Source of the DNA: Tetrahymena thermophila SB210 | Lineage: Eukaryota > Ciliophora > Oligohymenophorea > Hymenostomatida > Tetrahymenidae | Length of the DNA: 64,000 nt | Reading direction: 5' to 3' | Assembly (NCBI RefSeq): GCF_000189635.1 | Contig: NW_002476559.1 | Span: 992,001 to 1,056,000, forward strand | Shown: positions 13,401 to 24,350 of the stretch, piece by piece | Position numbering within the stretch: the stretch's first letter is position 1 | Layout: every line of letters begins with the position of its first letter | Position numbers and translations under genes: made by a program | Notes under the pieces: model-generated | The model's database searches: none | Told to the model about the DNA's origin: nothing | The model's input: the letters and a program-made list of their open reading frames with translations, nothing else

Positions 13401-13524
13401 GCTAAACGGCTGTCTGTAATTTTCGTTTGATTTAAATGATTAAAAAACTTATTGAACGTTAGAAATACATTCCATCAAAAAGAGATATTCAAATATGGTA
13501 TAATACTCTTTCCAGCTGTTGAAT
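9000..13524 (-). CDS. Sen1/senataxin-like SF1 RNA/DNA helicase (5' exon missing)
   Basis: Eleven exons fit frame, given high to low: 13524-12899, 12824-12712, 12555-12460, 12405-12281, 12227-11912, 11854-11762, 11708-11648, 11567-11390, 11232-10810, 10745-10622 and 10490-9000. They give about 1214 residues. The SF1B UPF1/Sen1 motifs appear in order: Q motif YNDSQLQSI, Walker A GPPGTGKTHT split by an intron, APSNTAVDE (Ia), VDEAAQ (II), GDPKQLPAT (III), QYRMHP (IV), VNTVDSFQGQEKD (V) and DERRMNVALTRAKY (VI). A charged coiled-coil insert of about 100 residues between Ia and II matches the Sen1 stalk/prong position. The first exon shown starts with a codon completed from upstream, so the true ATG lies further up and was not found. 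The last exon adds an approximately 490-residue Gln/Asn/Ser-rich tail. Related enzymes unwind RNA:DNA hybrids and act in transcription termination. Confidence 0.88.
11348..11370. repeat. AATG/ATGA microsatellite in a helicase intron
   Basis: A short tandem ATGA run inside the intron between helicase exons 8 and 9. It does not affect coding. Confidence 0.6.
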
Positions 13525-13925
13525 CTATTTTATTAATAAAAGGAAATATTTTAAATAGATTCTATCAATTAAAAAAAATATCTTTTTAAGCTATGTAGGC
13601 ATATTTTATCAAATAATTAGTCAATTTTAATATAAAAATAATTTTAATTAAATGATAAAAGTGTTTTTCTTTTTTGTTTAAAGGTAGATGCAATTAATAT
13701 AAAAAGCAAATTGGTTGATTTATTAAAATTTAAAAAATATCAAATTGGAGGGAAAATTTATGAAAGCTTATGAGAAATATGGTAAACTGCTTAGAATTCA
13801 AATAAATAATTAGAATAATTCAAAGGAAAGAATGTCTGAAACGAAATTAGATTTATCTTAAAAATTCTAAATTTATTTTTAAAATCAACTAATGATTCTT
13901 TATTTTTATAGCTTTTTATCTGATC
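13525..13925. other. Spacer upstream of the helicase gene
   Basis: This region separates two genes that both read leftward. It should contain the promoter and first exon of the helicase gene and the 3' end of the gene to its right. On the minus strand I find no ATG that joins the first recognisable helicase exon in frame. Confidence 0.5.
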
Positions 13926-16238
13926 TCAAACTTTTTATTTCTAAGCTTGTTTGTCTGTTTGTTGTATTAATTACTGATGATTATTTGCTTAAAGAAAGTA
14001 AAAATTGTATTAAAAGACATCTTAAAAAATTCTTTTAGTTTTAGAAATTGTAAATTTATAAATTAGTTTTAATTATTATTAAATTATTTGTTTGCTTGTT
14101 TGTATGTTTGTTTCCTAAAACTAATTTTTGGCATTTCCCATTAATAAAATATTTCTATCTAACTAAATAATCTAACGGTTTGAATGACCATTTATTTTTT
14201 ACTTTCCGTTAATTAAATTGAGAAAATTTTATTATTATTAAATTGTTTTATCATAAAAAATATTTTATTTATATATTAATTTAGCTAATTACTTGTTGGG
14301 TATTTTTTTGTTTTCAACTCTGATAATTTCCTCTTTATTGTAGTCCTGAGAGAAGATAAATTTGATAAGACTGTAAAAATTTTTTCTCTCTTCTTGGTTT
14401 TCAGTTTCATCAAATAAAAATTCAAATTCTTTATCATATGCTGCCATATCAACTACATTAGTTTTTCCCTATTGTTAATTACTTTCATCTTTTTTATCAT
14501 TTTGCTCGTTTTTATCATTTTTATCATTATTTTATGTTTATCCTTCGCTAAGAATTGAAGGTATGCTAAGGTCGTTTGCTAATGATTGTAGTATAAATTA
14601 TTTAGGCTTCTAATTTATGCATAACTCTTAATAAGTCTTCTTTTTTAATTCAGCTAGCTACTTTTATCTAATTAATTCTTGCATCTACTATCTTTTTTTA
14701 GACAAAAGTTGTTTTTCTCTTTGTATTTTTGAATTTTCTTGTCTTTTCCTTTCTTCTTCTTCCTTCTTTTTTCTCAATGGCTCATTTATCAACTTTTCTC
14801 TAAGCTTTTTTTCTCTTTCTTTTTCTTTTTCATGCATTTTTTCAAGTTTTCTGCTTTTTTCCAAAATTCTTTAAGCATGAAGACTTTCCATTTAAAATTG
14901 TGTTCTTTTATATTAGCCATTTTCAAGTTTTTGGTTCTTTTTTTTCTTGCTACCTGAACCTTCTGAATTGCTATCATCTTCATCAGAAGAAGTATCTTCA
15001 CTTCTTTCAGATTCATTATCATCATTTGCTTTATTATTTTATCCTCTTACCCTCCCTTTGTTAAAATGATCAGAAATAGCTGGTTTTTTCTCGTTTTTAA
15101 AAAAGTTTTCTAATATTTCCTTGTTTCTGTTGCTTTGATTCTGATCCCTATTCTAAGGGGGGACTATTAGATTTTAGTTTTTTTATATATTAATAATTTA
15201 TTAAGTTTAAGAAATAGCCTGCTGTGATTTGTTTTCCAATTAATTTGGATTATTAGTGAATCTAAACATATCAAGCTATTTGAAAGCATCTTATCTTCTG
15301 ACATTCAATGAAGCAGGATCGAGCTAAAATCTACTGGAAACTCTAATGTTATCTAAATTTGGCTATAATCCTAATTTTTGTTTTATATTTCTATCTTATG
15401 TTTATTTATCCCTGATGCTTTAGAACTCCAATTCTTAAATTACCTCTTGAGAACTCTTTTATTGACTATTACTCTAAAAATTGAAAATTTCTTTAGAAGA
15501 GCCAAATTAATTTTCCTAGGAATTAGAATGTTTAGGCATAAAAATCTAATTAGGCATCAAGCTCCTCTAAACAATACTTCCATTATTACTATTATTACTA
15601 TTGTTCTTTTATTGCCTACTAAGAAGTGAAGATAGTAAACTATTTCCATTTTATTTCAATTAATTGTTTGCAGTTAAATCTCCTTCTGGTAATATTTCTA
15701 TTGAATCATCAATATCATCATCATCGTCTTCTATATTTATTTATTGCTTTGCCTATGGTCTCTTTGTAAATGGTCCAATATCTTAAACTTCTGAAATATC
15801 ATCATTATCATCGCTATTGTTGTTTCTTTCAAACTCATCAATAATTATGCTATAGTTCTAATTACTTTTACTATGATTCTAACTATTTTATGTATTCTAC
15901 TTTGATGTTATGATATTTTGTAGATGGGAAGTATTTTTTGGTAAAGCCCCAGAAAAGAAATCCAAAGTCATTTAAGCACCTCCTTACCTCTTAAAAGAAT
16001 GATTAGTGATTTAACTTTTATCTTCTTCTTTGTTCTCATACTAAAATTCTTTAATACCATCTAACATTCTATCAACGCCATTGTTTTAATTTTTTTACTT
16101 TGAAAAATAATATTCAATTCCTCTTTTTTACTAATCATTTTAGTCTATCTATTAAGACAAAAATGATAAGCTACGCTACTGCTACTACTATTAATAACTC
16201 TTCTAGCCATTAGAAGAAGAGTTAAAATAATTACTCAT
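13926..16238 (-). CDS. Unrecognised acidic coiled-coil protein
   Basis: One uninterrupted ciliate-code frame runs from the ATG at 16238 to the TGA at 13926-13928 (770 residues). The start is MSNYFNSSSN, followed by a Gln run. The N-terminal half is Asn/Gln/Ser-rich with Asp clusters, including a run of five Asp. The middle has a Glu/Asp/Ser patch and then a strongly charged Lys/Glu/Arg coiled coil. A compact stretch near residue 600 (AAYDKEFEFLFDE ... FYSLIKFIFSQDY) looks like a folded helical domain. The last 120 codons (below about 14290) are extremely AT-rich and may be non-coding or hide an intron. Hydrophobic patches such as MTLDFFSG and GIEYYFSK recall short binding motifs, but none fits a consensus. 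No family is recognised. Confidence 0.6.
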
Positions 16239-16733
16239 TCTCTTTCAAACTTTTTTGTACTACGTAATGTATTAGAATATGTATTTTTTATGATGATTGC
16301 TAGCTATATAAAGCTTAAGTAGGATTCTTTTAATATTAGATCTTAAAACAAACACTAATTAATTAATTTTTTATCAATCTTTTTTAGCAAAAATTGTAAA
16401 ATCTTATATACTAATAATTATATGACAATAACACTTCAAAATATTAATTTTTATGCTTTTCTAAATCTAATCATTTAATTGAAATATTAATTAATTAATC
16501 AATCAATCAATTTTAATCAGTATCAAACATGCAATATTTGGTATTTAGACTAATTCAATTATTTGCAAAAAAATTCAGTTTAAGAATTTAGATAATTAAA
16601 TAAGATATATATATATTCTTGAAAAAGAAAGAAGAATTCATAAGTATAAAATTTAAAAAATAAAAGCAAGCGCCTATTACAAGCAGAATTTAATAATAAG
16701 CAATAATAGATTCATAAAATTGGCATCTTATTA
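16239..16733. other. Divergent promoter region
   Basis: This 495 bp AT-rich spacer lies between two genes that read away from each other, so both promoters should be here. It includes ATCA tandem repeats near 16496-16512. No specific regulatory site is recognisable. Confidence 0.55.
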
Positions 16734-19700
16734 ATGTTAAAAAACAGGCAAGAAAGGGAAATTGAAAATGCAAATAGATAGCTGCTTTAATATGAGAATT
16801 AGTTGAAAGACATAGAAATAAAAGTTAGTGAATTGGAATCAAAAAACTAATAGTACACAACTGAACTAGCTTCTATCAATAAGGTAATCAATCAATCATC
16901 AATTTATCAATATAGAATGTAATTTAATAAATCACCTATTGCAAAATAATATAATTAGGATGGCAAGTATTATCAAATACAATTATTTTATTAATTTTCC
17001 CAAAAAAATCAATATACATCTACTTTTGATCAAAATACACTAACTATTTTCTGCTTTTAATAACACCTAAAAATTTAAATCAAATTTTATACAAACAAGC
17101 AAGCAAGCAAAAAGCAAATACTTTTTGTTAGTTTTTAAAAACGAATAAATAAATAGATAAAAAATACAAACATAAATACAATCTTACACGACAATATTCA
17201 TATTTCTATATAGATTAAAATAACCTGAAATGGAGTTCGTTTATTCAATTAAACATTACTTAAACATTTTAATTAAATAACTAATTGAATCTAATTTATA
17301 AATCAGATAAAAGACAATTGGGACATATTTAGAATTTATGTTTCCCTACTTAAAAAAAGTAATATAACATTTTAGAATTGCTTTATTGAGAGAAATATTG
17401 AAAAAACTATTTTGATTTAATGATATTTTAATGAATTTTAATTTAAATTCTGTAAATTTATTCTTCTGAAATTTTTAAATAAAATAAATTTAGAGATATT
17501 AATTAAAAAATTATCTAAAAAAAAAAATTTTAATTTTATTTTGAAAAATGTTTAATTTTATCAGTGATTTAATTTTATAATAAATTTAATCCTTTATAGT
17601 TGAATATTTTGTAGACGATTTTCAGTTAATATTAGAATATATTAGAAAGAATTTAGATATTTTTAATTGATAATTTAATCTAATTCTCTTGAAATAATTA
17701 TATGAAAATAATTTCTTAAAGTAATAATAAAAAATTTCTTTTGAAATAAATTTTATGATATATTCCTGTCTATAATGATTAGATAAACATTTTTTCTTCA
17801 AATTATATTTAAAGAATCTATGCTAATACTACTTTTTATATTACTATTAAACATGATTGATCACTCTAATAAAATTAATGTATTATGTTTATTTTTATCA
17901 AATTTTTAACTTAAATCAATTTATTTTTTAATAATTTTTTATTTTAATTGATTACTTACTGATTTTATTTATTTATTTTAATTAATCTTTTGATTGATAA
18001 ATCAATCAATTTAACGATCTAATTGTAATTTAATTATTTTAATTAAATACTCAATTTGAAAAAATTAAAAATAATTTTGTTCTAACTTTTAAAATATGAA
18101 ATTTATTTAAATAAATAGTCAGTTTTAGAAAAAGAAAAAGAAGTTGAAGAGATGTCATAAAAGATCAGAGATATTAGATTAGAACATGGAAGCTCAGATG
18201 CAAAATAAATATAACTTTTAGAGAAAAAGGTTAGAGAAATGCTTTAACAGTTTTTCTAAAACTGCAAAAAGCATGCTATTCGCTAATAGGATAAAAACAA
18301 TTTTATTAGTAAAGAGTCACAAAAAGCCAAACCTAATAAAAATTAAAATTAATTGGAAGATGGATAAGATAACTCAAACATTGATTTACAAAACTTATCA
18401 TCAGATAGAAAATTTTTAGGTTAAAATAATAATAATGATAATAATAAGCAATAGAATAAACAAGATTCCAAGGTATCAAGAGCTATACCTTAGGGTAATC
18501 AATCATTTCACTTTGTAATTAAAGTTAGAAACGGATAGTAAGTAAATGATGTTCCTATTGACCTTGACCAAATTCAAAAAGTTTCTAATCTTAGAGACTA
18601 TCTTTCAAAGTAATTATTTAAAAATTTTCCTATTTAAAATAACTTATATTTAATAATTAAAATTAATTATAATTATAAAAATAAAAGGACATACAGCATC
18701 CAAAAAGAGTTTCTTTTTTTATATGACGAAAGTGGCAACATGCTACTAGATGAAATGGAATTATAGCATTCATTATTTCCTAATGTTTTTAAAACCATTA
18801 AAAACTACACTCCTTAACTCACTATTGAAGTTAGGTATTGATTGATTAATTGTTTTTTCTCTCTAAACTTTTATTTTTTTTAAAAGACGCCATAAGAGCT
18901 CTAAGAAAGACAATTAAAATAACCCTTTAGAAACTCTAATGACTAACAATGATGAATAGAATTATGACGTAAATTTTGGATGATCCTTATTACCTTATTA
19001 ATTTTCTTATTATATTAGGACACAATTAAAAATGGTAATATGAGAAAATCTAGAAAGAAAATAAGTAATTGGAGCACCTTTTTACAGAGACTTCCAAAGA
19101 TTTTAAAACAATTGCAGCACTTACTAGAAAACTTAGCTATTTTAGCATTAATTGTTTTGTTTATTCTCAACAGATATATTTCAAACGATGTTATCAATAA
19201 GTTTAAGTAAATTTTTTATTAAAAATAAATAAATAAATAAAAAATTTTTATTTTTATCATTTTTCTAAGATATTTAATTTATTTATTTATTTATTATTTA
19301 AATAATTTTTTTAAGATTTTTTTTTAGAAGTGAATTTTTACATAAACTTTTAAACAATTAAGAAAGAAAATTAATTTTCAAAAAAATAAGATAAAAAATA
19401 TTTATTTACTCTCATTATATATAAATATATTATAAATTTTATTAAAAGCATCAATAATTAAGTTAATAAAGCCTTAAAAGCAATCTTTACAAATAACGAC
19501 AATCCTTTCTCTTAATTTGATACTCCTGTTTTTGTAATAAATTTATTAATCTCTTTGGTTTGTTTTTTAAATAGAATACAAATTAGTGATCACAAATAAA
19601 TTTTTGAATTGAAAAAATTATTTATTTATTTATTTACTTACTTACTTACTTGATTATTTACTAAAAACATTTATTGTAATTAAATTTTTAAATAAATCTA

Positions 19701-21654
19701 TAATTGAAATTAGATGGCTTTAGTTTAGTTTGGTTAACTCAATTAAAGAACAGGTTTTACTCCGTTTTTGACAAGTGTTATTTATTAAACGAGATTTAAA
19801 GCGAAAAGTGATTGTGACATTCCAAAGAATCATTATTAATTATTTTCATTTGGAACAAGCTAATATTGTGTAGATATTAATTCATATGATTAATCTTCTT
19901 ATGGAGATAAAATTTAACCTTATTTTCAATATTCGTCTATACCTGGTACAGATATATCTGGTTTTATAATATATTCAAATTAGATAAAAAAAAATTGGGA
20001 AATAGATAGTTATCTTACATTTTTGTAATACTTTGAATTAAAAAATAAAATTTTAATAGCATTTTTTTTAAAATAAAGAACTACTTAGTGGTTTGACTTT
20101 CAAACATATAAAGTAACAGTTATCTAAAATTATTTTAATTCTCCTACTGGAATGGCTGTCTAATTGAAGATGACATCAACAAATATTGTCACAGATAGGA
20201 AAATTGCTAATTTGGAATACTCAATTAACTCTTTTACAGTTTAACCTGAAAGTTAAAGCGAGAAGATTACCTCTAATTTTATTACAGGAATAGCTTCATT
20301 CTTGTTACTTTTTGCTTTAATTGAATACATTGGTATTTATGGATAAAAGACAGCTAATATTACTGTCCAGCTTTACAAACAGCGCAAGGAAGAGTATGAA
20401 AGAAAAAAACTATAAGAAGAAATCGACCAAAAAGAGTTTGAAAAGAATTTTGGAGCTTAAGCAGCTTAACAAAATAAAAAGAAATCAGATAACTCTTCAA
20501 GCAAGCTTTAAGATCATCAATATTAAATAATAGATTTTAGTTGGATTTATATACTCATAAAAAGACCAGAATTTTTCGATGTCATCAGTAAAGAGTTTTC
20601 ATCTATTAAAATCATATTAACTTACTTACCTAATTAATATTTATAAAAATTAGATATTATATCTTTGATATTACTTTTGGTGCAATCAGGTATTTACAGT
20701 AGTTTTAGAAGTAAAAGAGAAGGAATAATCAAACCAGATAATGAAGACTATGTTGATTTTGACACTTATATTTAAGATGAATATATCATTATTATGCTCA
20801 CTGCAGTTAACACTTTACTTCTCATGCTTTCGTTTACTAAATATCTTGCTTCTTGGAGTTTTACACTCAAGATATACTCATAAATTATGACTTCTGTAAA
20901 TTTTATTTATTTATTTATTTTTTATTTTTTATTTTATTTTTAAAACAAAAATTTATAATTCAATAAATAAAATGGTTTTTGAGCTAATTTTATTGTTTAA
21001 AAATTAACTTTATTTGATTAATATTTTCAATAAATGATTATTATTTAACTGATTTAATTATTTGTTCAACCAATAGTTTGTGAAAAGATCTTGGGCTATA
21101 TTATTTGTGGTTATAATTATGTTGTTAATTATATCTTTCAGTTGGATGACATTTATATCTTCCTCTATTTAATATCATGATAGTTTTATATATTCAATGT
21201 TCCTTCAGGTTAAGGCTACTTTCTGTAAATTCTTTCTATTATTTTAAAAACATACACTTAGTGCTTTTAAATCAAAATCAAATTAGTTTCTAGTTTCATA
21301 CAAGAACTTAGAATTAGACTACAGACTCAACCAGAAATGCCTCCTTTAGTCAAAGATGCAGTTTTTAGTCCATTTACTTTGATAGTAAATTTTTCTTTTA
21401 TCAAAATTTAAATAAAATATGAATTCAAATAATTTTATTAGGCAATGCTGATTCTCCAGTTTGTAATTCACTTTTGCATATTCTCATTCTTAGCCTCTCT
21501 CATGGCTAATAGTATTCATATTACAAAGGAACGCATGGAAAAAATTAGTAAGGAAATACAAGATTTTGAGAAACGCAAGGTTGTTGGTTAGACTATTTTC
21601 TTTAGAAAGAGTATTAAGAATTTCTCAAAGCATGAAAACCAAGCAATAAACTGA
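16734..21654 (+). CDS. Coiled coil plus six-TM, polycystin-like membrane protein
   Basis: Ten exons fit frame: 16734-16883, 18119-18609, 18688-18834, 18887-18968, 19019-19206, 19449-19533, 19714-20895, 21077-21224, 21287-21384 and 21442-21654. They encode 927 residues. Residues 1-110 are coiled coil. A globular region of about 90 residues follows (FHFVIKVRNG ... LTIEVRRH). Then come TM1 (about 325-345), a 220-residue loop, TM2 (about 570-592), a charged coiled-coil linker, TM3 (KLDIISLILLLVQ), TM4 (VNTLLLMLSFTKYL), TM5 and TM6, and a short cytosolic tail. A large loop after TM1 followed by five more helices is the layout of polycystin/TRPML channels, and the TM3-TM4 region resembles them. I cannot see a clear pore motif, so channel function is an inference. 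The 50 bp intron 18969-19018 contains a TGA. Ignoring it would split the gene into two. Confidence 0.6.
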
Positions 21655-22175
21655 AAAATATAATGAAAAACAAATAAAATAAATATAAAATAATTATAAT
21701 CTGAAAGAAATTATTTTTAACGAATGAACGAACAAACGATAAATATTGAAAACAAATAAATTATTTACTTTTATTTACAAATCTAGTGTCTAGGAAATTT
21801 TGTTTTTAATTGATTAATCAATTAATTAATAAATTAATTTATAAGGTTAATTAATGTGTTAACATATAAATCAATTCTAATTATTTTTGAAATATGGAAA
21901 TTAAATTGGATACAAAAACGAATTTAAGTGATTTAACATATAAAAAGTATAAAATTTTAATACAAAAAACTTTAGTCATTTTTGGCATCATAAATATTTT
22001 ATATAAATTTAAGTAATTTTTATTAATTATCTTTGGATTGCTTAGATTTCTTAATGGCGATTTTAGTTAATCTAATTAAAAAAGCATAAATTTTATGGAA
22101 TAATCAAATGTATATTACAGTTTTATTATTGATTTATTTAATATATTTTTAATTTATTGCTATTTGTATTCCTTC
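21655..22175. other. Intergenic region between convergent genes
   Basis: AT-rich spacer between the channel-like gene and SF3B5, holding their 3' ends. Nothing else is visible in it. Confidence 0.6.
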
Positions 22176-22445
22176 TCAATTTAAATCCCCTTTCTTACGC
22201 TCAGGAGGAGGAGGTCCGCAAGGCTAAATCATTTTATCTATAAATCTATTTTTCATTCTTAAACTTGTTTCATTTTCTGCTACAAGAAAATATTGCAAAC
22301 GAGAATGATGACCTATGTGAGAAGCGAGGGAGTCTCTTTATATGTTAGTTCCCCATTCCCACTTTGTAGTTTCTTATGTACCAGTACCTACGTACTTTAG
22401 ATGTAAATGCTCAATCTAACTTTAAAAATTAAATCTATCGTTCAT
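22176..22445 (-). CDS. SF3B5: Splicing factor 3B subunit 5 (SF3b10)
   Basis: A single exon of 90 codons encodes 89 residues, close to the usual length of about 86. The sequence follows SF3B5 along its whole length: MNDRFN start, SQIEHLHLKYVGTG, TTKWEW, RDS, the GHHSRLQYFLVAENE core, and QPCGPPPP near the C-terminus. SF3B5 is a small core subunit of the SF3b complex in the U2 snRNP, which recognises the intron branch point. The gene is also a good test of the code: in-frame TAG codons fall at Gln positions that are conserved in animal SF3B5. The stop is TGA. Confidence 0.97.
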
Positions 22446-23444
22446 GTTATTTTTAAATAAAATTCTTGTTTTCTTTTGTATTACACTTCTCTATAAAAGA
22501 CAATATAAAGTAAAAATAATATTGAATAATGTGCCTATTTATGTACTTTTAAAAAATTAGTAAAATTTTGTAAATATCTTAATGTCACTCACTTCATCTC
22601 AAATATTTCTATTTCTTCGCATATCTCATAATTAAATTCATTTGTTTTGTTCTTTTATTTATACTTCTCCAATTACATTTTTAATAAAAATATTATTTTC
22701 ACAAAAATTATTAATCAAATTTTATATCTAAGACATATTTTTTCATAATAGAATCTTATAGATAAAAACAAAAAAACATACAAACCATTTTAATTAAACT
22801 GGTAAACCATGCAATACTTTTTTTATTTATCAGTAAATATTTGATATTCTCGCATTGAAATTAATTTATTTCCAAATCTTTATAATTCAAAAACAAAGTA
22901 GAAATTTCTTGAATTAAAATTCTTAAATAAGTAGCAAGCACAAACATGAATTTTTTTATTTTAAAGCAAAAAAAATGATTTAAAATGGAAGAATTTAATT
23001 TTAAACTTTTTATGAAAATGATAAATTTTATATATATAAGTTATATAATACAAACAATTTGTCATGCAAAATATTGAAATTATTTAGTAAAATATTTAAT
23101 TGGTAATTCATCAATTGTTTTTTTATCAAAATAATTGTGTGATATTTTAATAAAATTAAAGATTTTTAATTTGCAAGCTATGGTATGTTTGCAATTCATA
23201 AACATTTTTTTAGATGAGATTAATATTTTATCGTTGGCAATATTTAAATCACGTATCGAAAATAATTTGAAGAATTGTTTTATATTAAAGGGAATGATAG
23301 AATTATTATAATTTAAGAAAGATATGCACTATGTACAACTAACGAATACTGTATGATAGAATGAGAGTGTCTTTTTTATTTTTATTTATTTATTTAATTA
23401 CTGCTTTTTTTGATATTTACTTTTAAATTTGCTAGTAAGTTCAA
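22446..23444. other. Gene-free region upstream of SF3B5
   Basis: About 1 kb of AT-rich DNA between two small minus-strand genes. It should include the SF3B5 promoter and the 3' end of the neighbouring gene. No reading frame or RNA gene is evident. Confidence 0.6.
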
Positions 23445-23789
23445 TCAGACTTCTCTGATAGTATGAGGTTAATCCCTCTAGTAGAATATCACTGATTTGT
23501 TAGCATAGTCTGGTCTTGTAAAGTAGACTCTTTCAACTTTATTTTCGAAATAAGGATTAAAAACTTTATCAGAAAGACCGACGTAGCCGAAGAGGACAAC
23601 AGTTCCTAGTAATAGACTTGCTCTAACTCCAACATTGAAGAAGCGATTATTCTATTTTTATAAAAATATTTATGTTAAATTGAGTATTTCTTTCTTAAAA
23701 ATATGAATGGATGATTAAGATTGCTTAATCTATATAAATGAGTATTGTTGAGCTGAAAGAATTACCATAATAATGTTGACTTTATCCAT
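23445..23789 (-). CDS. Small single-TM protein, function unknown
   Basis: Two exons (23789-23766 and 23651-23445) join in phase to give 76 residues and a TGA stop. The protein starts MDKVNIIM. It has one hydrophobic helix (about residues 16-34, RASLLLGTVVLFGYVGL) and then a conserved-looking, aromatic and charged tail (NPYFENKVERVYFTRPDY ...). Base composition is clearly richer in G+C than the flanks, as expected of a real gene. The size and layout resemble accessory subunits of mitochondrial inner-membrane complexes, which are numerous in ciliates, but no specific subunit is recognised. The first exon has only eight codons, so the start is less certain than the rest. Confidence 0.7.
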
Positions 23790-24350
23790 TTTTGCTGACT
23801 TTTTTATATGTTTAAAATGACTCTGTTTTCTTAATAGAAAGTTTACTTTGAATTTAATGTATTTTTTTTTGTATAATTATTGATTATATCTATCAAAACC
23901 TTCTGTATTCTTCTATTTATATCAAAGCATTATTATTATGAAGATACTGATTGATACGGTAATAATAAATTAATTAATCAATCAATCAATTAAGGTTATT
24001 TGGTTTAATGTATAAATTTTATATGTTTATGTGTATTTCTACAAATATTTTGTTTTACTTGAATTAGAAGGTTGCTTTTTATTAAATTTTACATGCTGTT
24101 CAAAGGATTATATTGCCTAATTTATACTAAACGATTAAATATAATATTTTCCAAAAGAAAAAACAAAGATTAATTGCCAAATATAGCAAATTAAATTAGA
24201 ATAAACTTAATAAAAGGGTTTGAGATTTAGTGTTCCAAAAATTAGCATTTTTAGTTTATTCTTTAGGCACGGATAAAGGCAACACCAGAAGAAGATAATC
24301 AGTTTAATAAGGAATTTATTTTGAATTTTTAGGTAGTTATACTCTTTCAA
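23790..24350. other. Divergent promoter region
   Basis: AT-rich spacer between the small membrane-protein gene and the kinase gene, which read away from each other. It contains an ATCA repeat near 23975-23990. The last 100 bp are richer in purines and are probably the 5' leader of the kinase transcript. Confidence 0.5.

Noticed and set aside
13760-14220. Long + strand ciliate-code frame opposite the end of the unknown acidic protein gene
   Set aside because: Mostly Phe/Leu/Lys/Asn from AT-rich sequence with low-complexity runs, overlapping another gene's end. No protein-like features.
14739-14957. + strand frame of Phe/Ser/Leu
   Set aside because: It is the antisense shadow of the Lys/Glu coiled coil encoded on the minus strand.
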